A DNA stretch of 64,000 nt, taken from Candidatus Lucifugimonas marina. GTDB taxonomy: Bacteria > Chloroflexota > Dehalococcoidia > Lucifugimonadales > Lucifugimonadaceae. Positions 35,943 to 43,624 of the stretch are shown here, piece by piece. The stretch covers positions 2,465,001-2,529,000 of the forward strand of contig CP046147.1 in NCBI GenBank assembly GCA_029593915.1, given 5' to 3'. A program made the position numbers and the translations under genes. The notes below the pieces were generated by a model. The model worked only from the letters and a program-made list of their open reading frames with translations, searched no databases and was not told the DNA's origin. Within the stretch, counting starts at the first letter, position 1; each line of letters opens with the position of its first letter.

Positions 35943-36722
35943 ATGGCTAAATCAAAGCACGCAATGTACACAATAGCGATGAAATACCTCGCTGAAAATT
36001 ACGCACGAGGGGGGACAATCGACCAAGCACACGAGTACCTGAAGTGGTATCTGGGGCAGTTTCCAGAGCAATTCCCAGACGGCACACGTCCACCTGGCAG
36101 AGGCACAGTAGGCAATTGGAAAAAACTGGTTGGTGCGGAGCAAGGCGAACAGACTTTCGATCCAACGAAAGGTGTGCAGTGGTCTCGGTGGCGACTGATT
36201 GAGTCAGCTGCAGAACACGCTTTTCTGTCTCAACTCGACGTAATCAACAGACTGGTTTTCGGCAAACCTCTCACCGAAGTACAAGCCTCTTGGGGGGTGC
36301 AACTAAGGGAAGAAATTCAAGACTTAGATCCAATCTCAAGTTGGTACTTCGTAGTCACCTACGAACGCTTACTAACCATGCGAACCGGATTGGATCAACG
36401 AATGCGCACCGACTGGTTGGACACGATGTTGGCTTTCAAGCCTTGGACTGATGAAGGTCGAGATGCGTATCGAATCTTGATAAACAACGATGTAACAGAA
36501 CAGTTATTGTTCCCGAAGTTCGGTGGAGAAGCGGAAATCCCCCCATTCATAACACACTATGCAGGCGGTGCCATGTCCCCCGACTCAGCGGGACATTTGA
36601 AGGACTGGTCAGCGCATTATCAAATTCAAGTCAAAACATCAAAGGACTGGACGCTTGTCTTTGAACGCCTCGTCGAGTGGTCTCCATTCAAGAAATTAGC
36701 TTCGCCTGCTCCGATAGGTTGA
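35943..36722 (+). CDS. Unrecognised element protein (259 aa)
   Basis: A soluble, Trp-rich protein (about ten tryptophans), beginning MAKSKHAMYTIAMKYLAENYARGGT. It has no signal peptide, membrane segment or catalytic motif that I recognise. Well-formed, with an A/T-rich upstream region, and divergent from the ATPase gene, so the two may form the element's core module. Confidence 0.6.
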   Translation: MAKSKHAMYTIAMKYLAENYARGGTIDQAHEYLKWYLGQFPEQFPDGTRPPGRGTVGNWKKLVGAEQGEQTFDPTKGVQWSRWRLIESAAEHAFLSQLDVINRLVFGKPLTEVQASWGVQLREEIQDLDPISSWYFVVTYERLLTMRTGLDQRMRTDWLDTMLAFKPWTDEGRDAYRILINNDVTEQLLFPKFGGEAEIPPFITHYAGGAMSPDSAGHLKDWSAHYQIQVKTSKDWTLVFERLVEWSPFKKLASPAPIG

Positions 36723-36986
36723 TTTTTGTAACAAATCAGGAGTAGCGATCCCTTTGGGGCGAAAAGCCCGCTAAAAACTTGATTCCCCTCTCAGCGGCGT
36801 TATGTTCCACCTGATTTCGTTATGCTCCGATGAAGGTAGATCAAGGTGGCATTAAGGTAAAAATCAAGGTCATATGATGACTGTCAGGCAATTCGTCTGA
36901 ATGCGGCTGTAGAATGCCGAACAGTTGAACTAGTACCAGCAATACTTGTTCTGAACGATCACACCTGTGCAGTAAGGAACCATCTT
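36723..36986. promoter_or_regulatory. Spacer with short direct repeats at 20-22 bp spacing
   Basis: CGTTATGTTCC at 36798 and CGTTATGCTCC at 36818 are 20 bp apart; TCAAGGT at 36841 and 36863 are 22 bp apart. A helical-phase array like this could be an iteron-type origin or regulator-binding region. No gene. Confidence 0.35.
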
Positions 36987-37526
36987 TTGCAGTGTTCCAT
37001 TTGCAATAAAGAAACTTCGATTCTCAACTTCGTCTCGGTCTATGAGCCGATGATGTGCAAGCAGTGCCGACCTGATTTGATAAAGCCGAACGACACAGGC
37101 TATGTGGAGTCAAATTCCAACATGCTGCCACAACCAAGCCCTGCGAAGGCAAGCGCAGCTTACGGCACTGTATTTGGCTGGTCTCTTATGGTGGGGGCAG
37201 TGCTCAGTGCGCTCGGGGATGTCGCTGACGACGGGATTGGCTCCGGAGAAAAGCTGATCACTGGGATGTTGATCATGGGCATTCTCCTAGCAATCGCCGT
37301 AACCACCGTCTATTGGATAGTGAAAAGTTTTGGTCAATCAGGAGAGCAGGGGCGATCAACTGAGTCTGATATCGATACAGCGATAGATTCTCTTTCTCCG
37401 AGCATCGTAGTCATGCCATCGGATTCACTATCCGAAGAACTACAGGCACTCGCCGATCTGAAAGAAAAAGGCGTGTTGTCTGATGACGAGTTCCAGCAAG
37501 CGAAAGCCAAATTGCTGAGCAAATAA
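36987..37526 (+). CDS. Zinc-finger, two-TM, SHOCT-domain protein
   Basis: 179 residues from a TTG with AAGGA upstream. N-terminal CSIC...CKQC zinc ribbon, then two membrane helices (~GTVFGWSLMVGAVLSAL and LITGMLIMGILLAIAVTTVYW), a charged linker and a C-terminal SHOCT helix pair (EELQALADLKEKGVLSDDEFQQAKAKLLSK). SHOCT domains are oligomerisation modules in membrane and mobile-element proteins. Function unknown. Confidence 0.72.
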   Translation: MQCSICNKETSILNFVSVYEPMMCKQCRPDLIKPNDTGYVESNSNMLPQPSPAKASAAYGTVFGWSLMVGAVLSALGDVADDGIGSGEKLITGMLIMGILLAIAVTTVYWIVKSFGQSGEQGRSTESDIDTAIDSLSPSIVVMPSDSLSEELQALADLKEKGVLSDDEFQQAKAKLLSK

Positions 37527-37621
37527 GTATCAGAAACTCGTATCTCTGAATACTGAAAATCCCTTACATTCAGATTCCTATTCGGCACAATCTCTCATCA
37601 ATAATCAGGAAGCGAAAATTT

Positions 37622-38290
37622 ATGTATACATATGGCACATTTCCTGCACATTTTGTCGGGAGCATACTTCGGCAGGATGGGTGGCCGAAAGAAACAGGTA
37701 GGTTCAGAAAAAACCTTGTCGTAAACACCCATTTGACATTTCTAGTTTTCGAACAGCTTTATCGAACGGCAGTTGTCATCGGGGTCCAATCACCCGATCT
37801 AGCCTTACAACTGCTGACAGATATAAAGACATGGGACGGTAGTCCAGCAGACGACTTTATTGCAGAAGTGGACCCGCACACGGAAATAATGGCATCACTA
37901 CCTAACTTACCTTGGAAAACTCTGAACGCCGGAGTGATGCAACCGAAGACGAAAAAGGAGATGGACGAGAGTTTTCCGTGGAAAGAACTGTGGAATGAAG
38001 AAACAGTTAGTATTTTTTCCTTCGGATATTTGCAGGGTCTGATTTGGTCATTACTTCATCCAGTAGAAGCAAATGAGCAACTCGGCAAAGAAATAGACGA
38101 AATAGGTGCGAAGTTCAAGCAAGCGAAGAGTGCAGGATATAAAGGAGAAGAACCTCACACATCAATCCCTGAGTTATACGACGACGTAATCATCACTGTG
38201 GATACATATATTCAAACGAATGGTGATCTACCTGACATAGATCCGTCTCTATTGGCTCACACCAAACTCAAGTCTCGTATCACAAAGTAG
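37622..38290 (+). CDS. Unrecognised element protein (222 aa)
   Basis: Helical, acidic, soluble, beginning MYTYGTFPAHFVGSILRQDGW; segments such as VFEQLYRTAVVIGVQSPDLALQLL suggest an alpha-helical bundle. More A/T-rich in codon use than the housekeeping genes. 15 bp before the small zinc protein gene, likely co-transcribed. Confidence 0.58.
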   Translation: MYTYGTFPAHFVGSILRQDGWPKETGRFRKNLVVNTHLTFLVFEQLYRTAVVIGVQSPDLALQLLTDIKTWDGSPADDFIAEVDPHTEIMASLPNLPWKTLNAGVMQPKTKKEMDESFPWKELWNEETVSIFSFGYLQGLIWSLLHPVEANEQLGKEIDEIGAKFKQAKSAGYKGEEPHTSIPELYDDVIITVDTYIQTNGDLPDIDPSLLAHTKLKSRITK

Positions 38291-38305
38291 TTGGGAGTGT
38301 AGGAA

Positions 38306-38599
38306 ATGTCACTACGTAAATTATTTCGACGCAAGAATACTGCTGTCGAAGAACCTCAACAATCACCCCCTATTGCTCGTCGTTCTCGCTCGAGAGAAGC
38401 AGCATTTGGCGGTGAAGATTGTGAAATATGCGGCACTACAGGCACGCCGATTGTCTACGGATTACCAGCCCGTGACTCTGGATTGGAAGAACTATCGACT
38501 CAAGGAAAGGTGGTTCTAGGTGGCTGCGGTGTGCACCGTGGGCAACCAACACATCAATGTTCAAACTGCGGGTCTCAGTGGCGTATCGGCGATAGCTAG
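38306..38599 (+). CDS. Small zinc-ribbon protein (97 aa)
   Basis: A very basic N-terminus (SLRKLFRRKN...RRSRSRE) is followed by CEICGTTG and CSNCGSQW, forming a two-knuckle zinc ribbon, with an extra CGVH between. Possibly nucleic-acid binding. Last gene of the element before the right repeat. Confidence 0.6.
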   Translation: MSLRKLFRRKNTAVEEPQQSPPIARRSRSREAAFGGEDCEICGTTGTPIVYGLPARDSGLEELSTQGKVVLGGCGVHRGQPTHQCSNCGSQWRIGDS

Positions 38600-38829
38600 T
38601 CAAAGTTGAATGACAACCGCAATTGCGGCAAAATAAGTCATCTCGGCAATGCTCAAATCACCCTCACATCCGTAAGTACCTAACCTACCCATTTATTAGT
38701 ACCCGTGGGCAGTTCCAGACCCTCCTCGGTATACCCCCTACCTTGGTGCTGGAGAGGGTTTTAGAGAGTGGACAAAAGTGCTAGCGTTCAGGGACAAACG
38801 AGGGCGATTCCACCCTCGGAAACATAATA

Positions 38830-38839
38830 AGTGTTTACA
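38830..38839 (+). promoter_or_regulatory. AGTGTTTACA box at the right end
   Basis: Identical to the box at 29644-29653 next to the integrase start, 20 bp from the right attachment repeat. A candidate arm-type integrase-binding site. The neighbouring 38600-38829 sequence has two small hairpins (CCCTCC...GGAGAGGG; CGAGGG...CCCTCG) and no gene. Confidence 0.45.
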
Positions 38840-38858
38840 AATCCCGATTGCACTGTGA

Positions 38859-38992
38859 GTTTTGGAGACCAGTGCTCTAGCCGGACTGAGCTACGCTCCT
38901 GCGATGGGACAATCTTCAGCCAAATAAATAGGCCGTCGCTCATCCGCAGCACTCAATCATACCTAGAAGAATGCTTGCGAGAAAGCCGACGG
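38859..38992. repeat. Right attachment-site repeat (134 bp)
   Basis: Perfect copy of 29435-29568. Contains the duplicated 5' half of tRNA-Trp (38859-38900) without its 3' half, so it is not a functional tRNA. Confidence 0.93.
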
Positions 38993-38997
38993 CCTAT
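38928..38997 (-). terminator. Terminator of amtB-PII operon, split by the element
   Basis: ATAGGCCGTCG (38928-38938) pairs with CGACGGCCTAT (38987-38997) flanked by T-rich sequence. The repeat ends inside the right arm, so the left copy at 29435-29568 lacks the outer bases. Confidence 0.6.
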
Positions 38998-39044
38998 CTA
39001 TTTTTATTTGGTTTTCGTTTGGTGGCGAAACTCAGCTAGCGCTT

Positions 39045-39398
39045 TTAGAGCGCAGCGGCGTCTTTTTCACCTGTTCGAACTCGAATGACTTCACTAACTG
39101 GTGAGACAAAAATCTTGCCGTCACCAATCTGTCCATCAGCTCCGCTTCGAGATGCTGTGACGATTGCCTCTACAACAGCATCCTTCATCTCAGCCTTCAC
39201 TACCGTTGTCACAACAGTCTTGGGAAGTGCTGCACGGGTAGTAGTTGTTGCGCCTCGGCCAGTGAAAACCTCAACACCCTGCTGAGTTCCCTTACCTGTT
39301 ACGTTCGATACGTGGTATCCACCGACACCAGCTTCGATCAAGCCCTCAACAACCAAGTTGACTCGTTCAGGACGAACCACCGCTTCAATTTTGATCAT
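39045..39398 (-). CDS. P-II nitrogen regulatory protein with atypical T-loop
   Basis: 117 residues from the ATG at 39398, with AGGAG ten bases upstream (a TTG two codons earlier is possible). MIKIEAVVRPERVNLVVEGL, GQIGDGKIFVSPVSEVIRVRTGEKD are normal PII. The T-loop reads TQQGVEVFTGRGATTTTRAALPK: Tyr51, the uridylylation/adenylylation site, is Thr. Adjacent to amtB (60 bp), so it probably gates ammonium uptake by binding ATP/ADP and 2-oxoglutarate rather than by covalent modification. Confidence 0.9.
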   Translation of the reverse strand: MIKIEAVVRPERVNLVVEGLIEAGVGGYHVSNVTGKGTQQGVEVFTGRGATTTTRAALPKTVVTTVVKAEMKDAVVEAIVTASRSGADGQIGDGKIFVSPVSEVIRVRTGEKDAAAL

Positions 39399-39458
39399 GA
39401 TCAATGTTCTCCTACTGCGTGACCGATCCGATGCCGACCACGCAGTTTGAATGAATGC

Positions 39459-40655
39459 TTAGTCAGCTCCGTCGCCGACGTACGCTCGCTCACCGTGGAG
39501 TGCCACGTCGAGACCTGCGTCTTCATCCGCTTCATCAGCCCGGAGACCCAGACCAGGTATTACATCGAGAATCTTCAAAATGATGAAGGTAACGACGAAT
39601 GAGTAGGCGATAGTTGCCAGTGTGGCGACTACGTTGTAGCCAAGCACTTCTGCATCACCGTCTACAAGACCAATTCCACCGACTGCGAAGATACCCGTGG
39701 CGATAGCACCCCAGATTCCACCAATACCGTGAACGGCCATCACTTCAAGAGCATCGTCAAATCCGAACATGTGTCGAATTCGAACGGCGTAGAAAGTGAG
39801 TACACCGGCACCAAGTCCGATTGCGATTGCGCCCATAGGACCAACGAAACCGGAAGCTGGAGTAATTGCTACAAGTCCGGCAACTGCACCGGTTGCGGCA
39901 CCAACACCACTCATTTTTCCAGTGTGGATGTGTCCGAGAATTACCCAGACTACGAGCGCCATAGCGGCAGCCACGTTAGTTACAAGGAACGCACTGATTG
40001 CGAGTCCGTCAGCAGCGAGGCCTGAACCGGCGTTGAAACCGAACCAACCGAACCACAGGATTCCTGCACCAAGAATTACGAAAGGAACATTGTGAGGCTC
40101 GACACCACGGTCAACACCTCGTCGCTTGCCTACAAGGAAAGCTGCAACAACAGCTGCGATACCTGCGTTGATGTGAACTACCGTTCCACCAGCGAAGTCG
40201 AGCGCACCCATTTCGAACAACCAACCATCGCCAGCCCAAACCCAGTGGGCAATAGGTGCGTAAACAAATGTGATCCAAGCTACTAAGAACACGAGGTAAG
40301 TCGTGAACTTGAACCGCTCGGCAATAGCACCTGTAATAAGTGCAGGTGTGATGATGGCAAACATCATCTGGAAGATGGCAAACAACATTGCGCCATCTTC
40401 GGGGTCACTAGAAACATCTTTGAATCCAACGAAGTCGAAGTTACCAATGAACTGCCCCCCCTCTCCGAATGCAAGGCTGTAGCCCCACAGAACCCAAACA
40501 ACGCTAACCACACCCATTGACACGAAGCTGTACATGACCGTGCTAACAACGTTCTTACCGCGAACAAGTCCGCCGTAGAAAAATGCTAGCCCAGGAGTCA
40601 TAAACAGTACGAGGGCAGATGCCATTAGCATCCACGCTACTGATCCAGAATCCAT
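39459..40655 (-). CDS. amtB: Ammonium transporter
   Basis: 398 residues, eleven membrane helices. The first helix (MLMASALVLFMTPGLAFFYGGLVRGKN), the twin-His pore residues in GGTVVHINAG and VMAVHGIGGIWGA, and the central FNAGSG segment identify Amt. The acidic cytoplasmic tail (ADEADEDAGLDVALHGERAY) contains the usual HGE motif. Operon with the PII gene downstream; nitrogen limitation is the expected inducer. Confidence 0.96.
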   Translation of the reverse strand: MDSGSVAWMLMASALVLFMTPGLAFFYGGLVRGKNVVSTVMYSFVSMGVVSVVWVLWGYSLAFGEGGQFIGNFDFVGFKDVSSDPEDGAMLFAIFQMMFAIITPALITGAIAERFKFTTYLVFLVAWITFVYAPIAHWVWAGDGWLFEMGALDFAGGTVVHINAGIAAVVAAFLVGKRRGVDRGVEPHNVPFVILGAGILWFGWFGFNAGSGLAADGLAISAFLVTNVAAAMALVVWVILGHIHTGKMSGVGAATGAVAGLVAITPASGFVGPMGAIAIGLGAGVLTFYAVRIRHMFGFDDALEVMAVHGIGGIWGAIATGIFAVGGIGLVDGDAEVLGYNVVATLATIAYSFVVTFIILKILDVIPGLGLRADEADEDAGLDVALHGERAYVGDGAD

Positions 40656-40829
40656 TACAAATCTCTCCCCGAAATAAAACTGTCAGACACAGCTCGGATA
40701 TGAATCTATGGCTCAGGTGTTTCGGAAATGTTGCGCAGGTGTGACGCCTCGGTTACACACTGGAAATTGCGTCTACTTCTGGCAAGAATGACTGGCGCAC
40801 GGGTCGAAAATGATTCACGATGTTGCCAA

Positions 40830-41684
40830 ATGATTATTGATTCACACTGCCACGCATGGGGCTACTGGCCCTATTTACCCGCTGTTCCAGATCCGGAAAA
40901 TCACGGATCTGTGGAGCAGCTGATTCACCAGATGGACACAAATGGTGTTGATCGGGCGACGATAGTTTGTGCTCAGATTTTCCAGAATTTCGATAACAAC
41001 GATTACGTAGCGGGCGCGCTTAATAGGTACCCGGATCGACTAGAGCAGTTCGCAGATGTCGATTCAATGTGGTCGGATACGTATCACACACCGGGTGCGG
41101 CGAAACGGCTTGAGCAGGCTGCTGAACGCTGGCCAATGAGAGCATTTACTCACTACGTGGCAGGCGAAGATGACGGCAGTTGGTTCAATTCGCAAGACGG
41201 CATTGATTTCCTCGGAACCGCCGAACAACTGGGCTTAATCGCCAGTATTTCGATGGGACCTCATCATCAGAACGAGTTGCGTAAAGCAGTTGAACGCCAC
41301 CCTAATTTGAACTTTCTGTTCCACCACATGTCGGGCTTACGTGCGTATGGAGATGATGCAAAAGTCAACGTCACCAACGTAATCGAAACTAGCAAGCTTC
41401 CAAACGCCTATCTAAAACTTTCAGGATTCCACTACTTAACAGACAAGACGTGGAATTTTCCTTATAAAGACACTCGCTGGGTCTACGAAGAGTGTTACGA
41501 GGCGTTTGGAACGAACATGGTGTGGGGCTCTGACTTCCCGGTCGTCAAGAAATCGATGACTCATCTGCAGGCAATCGAAGCGTTCCGCACCCACTGCGAT
41601 TTCGTTAACGATGCCGATAAAGCAGCGATTTTGGGTGGAACACTCGAACGATTGCTCGATCAAACTCGTGCCGTAAACAAGTAG
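40830..41684 (+). CDS. Amidohydrolase-family (amidohydro_2) TIM-barrel protein
   Basis: 284 residues from the ATG at 40830 (MIIDSHCHAWGYW); an upstream in-frame start at 40728 adds a poorly folded stretch. Metal-site DSHCH at the N-terminus, LFHHMSG mid-protein and WGSDFPVV near the end fit decarboxylase/hydrolase-type amidohydrolases. Substrate unknown. Confidence 0.83.
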   Translation: MIIDSHCHAWGYWPYLPAVPDPENHGSVEQLIHQMDTNGVDRATIVCAQIFQNFDNNDYVAGALNRYPDRLEQFADVDSMWSDTYHTPGAAKRLEQAAERWPMRAFTHYVAGEDDGSWFNSQDGIDFLGTAEQLGLIASISMGPHHQNELRKAVERHPNLNFLFHHMSGLRAYGDDAKVNVTNVIETSKLPNAYLKLSGFHYLTDKTWNFPYKDTRWVYEECYEAFGTNMVWGSDFPVVKKSMTHLQAIEAFRTHCDFVNDADKAAILGGTLERLLDQTRAVNK

Positions 41685-42012
41685 CGCGAGCTGTCGTTTG
41701 TACAGATTCAAATTAGGCAAATAGCCCAATTCACTCTACACGGTTCACGCAATATGACCCTTTAGTACCACACCAATAGGGGGTTCACCTATGTCGGTAA
41801 TGGCGTACTTGCGGTGAACTAGGGGGAAGCAGTGACCTTCACCGTTTCCACACCTAATAAAACTTCGATACAAACGTTCGATGTAATGTGTGATTTCAGC
41901 GATGGTCACAGCCTATTCAGGACCTAGATATAACTGGGTGAACGGTCGAGAACTACTCGACTGTTACTGGAACCGCTTCTCGAGTGGTTGAATTGGTTGG
42001 ACTCGCACATAT
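41685..42012. other. 328-bp gene-free region
   Basis: No ORF or hairpin I would defend; likely promoter region of the GH3-type gene. Confidence 0.4.
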
Positions 42013-43575
42013 ATGACGGCAATTGACTGGCGATCACTCTGGAAATTCCTCGACTACTCTGGGGACCAGTTCGCCCAAGTGCAATCGAACGGTCTACGTG
42101 ATCAATTCGGAGCGATGTCAAACAATCCAGCAATGGCACAGCTCTCTGCCGGCGGAACCGATTTCACATCGATAGATGATTTTCGTGCCCGAGTACGCCT
42201 AAGTACGTGGGATGACTATGCTGATCATCTAAACCCGAACAATCCAAACTCAACCGATACTTGGGCGTACACCCAATTCGGCGCCGGCAATTCAAAGTGG
42301 GCTCCGTTCAATCGCGCCGCTCTCGATCATCTTGCCGATTCAGTTGTGGCTTCAATTGGCTTAGCCGCATCTACCGACGGCAAGTCGGCAAATATCAATT
42401 ACGGCGATAGAGCGCTATTCAACATCCCACCTCGCCCCTACTTGGCGGGTCATGTTGGATTCGAACTCGCAAATAAGTACGGTTTCAAACCTCTCATACC
42501 TCTGGAACCGGGCGAAGACATGGAGTTCAAGCAGCGAATCTCAGAGGGATTCGCAAACGCCCTGAACGACCGTGTCGATATTTTGATTTCGATGACATCG
42601 GTTCTGAAACGTGTCGCAGAGCGATTCGACCCAAGCACGGTTAAATCCGGTGGATCGAGTGGACTAATCAAGAAAGTAAACGCTAAAGGTGCTTTTCGGT
42701 TAGCAGGAGCAAAGCTCAAGAGCACGTACACCCATCACACGATGAAGCCAAAAGATCTTTGGGAACCTAAATCGATTGTCGGCTGGGGTCTCGACACCCG
42801 TTTCTACAGCGATCAAATCTCTGATGCCTGGGGACGACCTCCGTACGAGCTATATGCCTCGACAGAAATCGGCGCAATGGGCGTTCAGTTCAGGGAATAC
42901 GGCGGACTCGCCCTAAACCCCCACACATGTTTCTACGAATTCATCCCTGAATCCGAACTCGAAAACGAACGGATCGACCCGAATTACCAGCCACGCACCT
43001 GCCTGCTTGACGAAGTCGAACCCGGCGAATCGTACGAGGTTGTTGCAACGAGCTTCTTCGGCATGCCATTTGTTCGGTACCGCCTCGGTCACATCGTTCA
43101 ATTTACTAACGCACACGTAGGCTTTGGAAACGAGTTTCTGTTCGTGGGCAGAGCTGATGAACGAATCGATATCGGCGGGTTTACTCGTGTTGATGAAAGC
43201 ACGATTTGGAAAGCAATTTCAAACGCAGAACTGCCTATTCGGGATTGGACGATCAGACGCGAAATCGAAGGCATTGTTCCAGAGCTACATATGTATATCG
43301 AACTTTCGAATCCGTACGAGGCAGGTCGACTGGTTCCAACCTTGCACCGATCACTGAAAGATTGTGATCCGCTCTATTCAGACCTCGAATCTATGCTTGG
43401 CATCTGCCCGTTGAACGTGACTGTTCTATCACCAGGAACGTTCGATGCATTTACAGATATGAAACTAAGACAGGGTGCTTCGTTGGTAGGTAGTCGACCT
43501 CCGCGAATGAACCCTAATGACGAGATCGTAGGAAGACTCGTTGCACTTGATCGAGCTCTAGCGCTTACGGCGTAG
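42013..43575 (+). CDS. GH3-superfamily acyl-adenylating protein
   Basis: 520 residues. The ANL-type landmarks of GH3 proteins are visible: KSGGSSGLIKK, the adenylation motif YASTEIGAMGVQ, and the pair SFFGMPFVRYRLGHIVQF and FVGRADERIDIGGF. In plants GH3 enzymes conjugate amino acids to jasmonate or auxin; bacterial members are mostly uncharacterised and may activate a carboxylic acid. It precedes the histidine kinase gene by 49 bp. Confidence 0.76.
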   Translation: MTAIDWRSLWKFLDYSGDQFAQVQSNGLRDQFGAMSNNPAMAQLSAGGTDFTSIDDFRARVRLSTWDDYADHLNPNNPNSTDTWAYTQFGAGNSKWAPFNRAALDHLADSVVASIGLAASTDGKSANINYGDRALFNIPPRPYLAGHVGFELANKYGFKPLIPLEPGEDMEFKQRISEGFANALNDRVDILISMTSVLKRVAERFDPSTVKSGGSSGLIKKVNAKGAFRLAGAKLKSTYTHHTMKPKDLWEPKSIVGWGLDTRFYSDQISDAWGRPPYELYASTEIGAMGVQFREYGGLALNPHTCFYEFIPESELENERIDPNYQPRTCLLDEVEPGESYEVVATSFFGMPFVRYRLGHIVQFTNAHVGFGNEFLFVGRADERIDIGGFTRVDESTIWKAISNAELPIRDWTIRREIEGIVPELHMYIELSNPYEAGRLVPTLHRSLKDCDPLYSDLESMLGICPLNVTVLSPGTFDAFTDMKLRQGASLVGSRPPRMNPNDEIVGRLVALDRALALTA

Positions 43576-43624
43576 AACCACTGCTGCTCGGCTATATGGC
43601 CGTTCAGCGTACTGACCGGAACTT

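Larger units (their letters stand above)
29435..38992. mobile_element. Integrated genetic element at tRNA-Trp (about 9.4 kb)
   Basis: Bounded by perfect 134-bp direct repeats and carrying a tyrosine recombinase just inside the left end. Contents in order: integrase, C-type lectin-like secreted protein, secreted surface protein, YadA-head-like secreted protein, GYD protein, AAA-like ATPase, four unrecognised or weakly recognised genes. No capsid, terminase, relaxase or excisionase is recognisable, so it is neither a complete prophage nor a conjugative element; a satellite-like or integrative plasmid-like element is the best description. Confidence 0.88.

Noticed and set aside
38831..39088. Open plus-strand frame across the right attachment repeat
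   Set aside because: Reads the duplicated tRNA fragment and intergenic sequence, identical in its middle to the spurious left-end frame.
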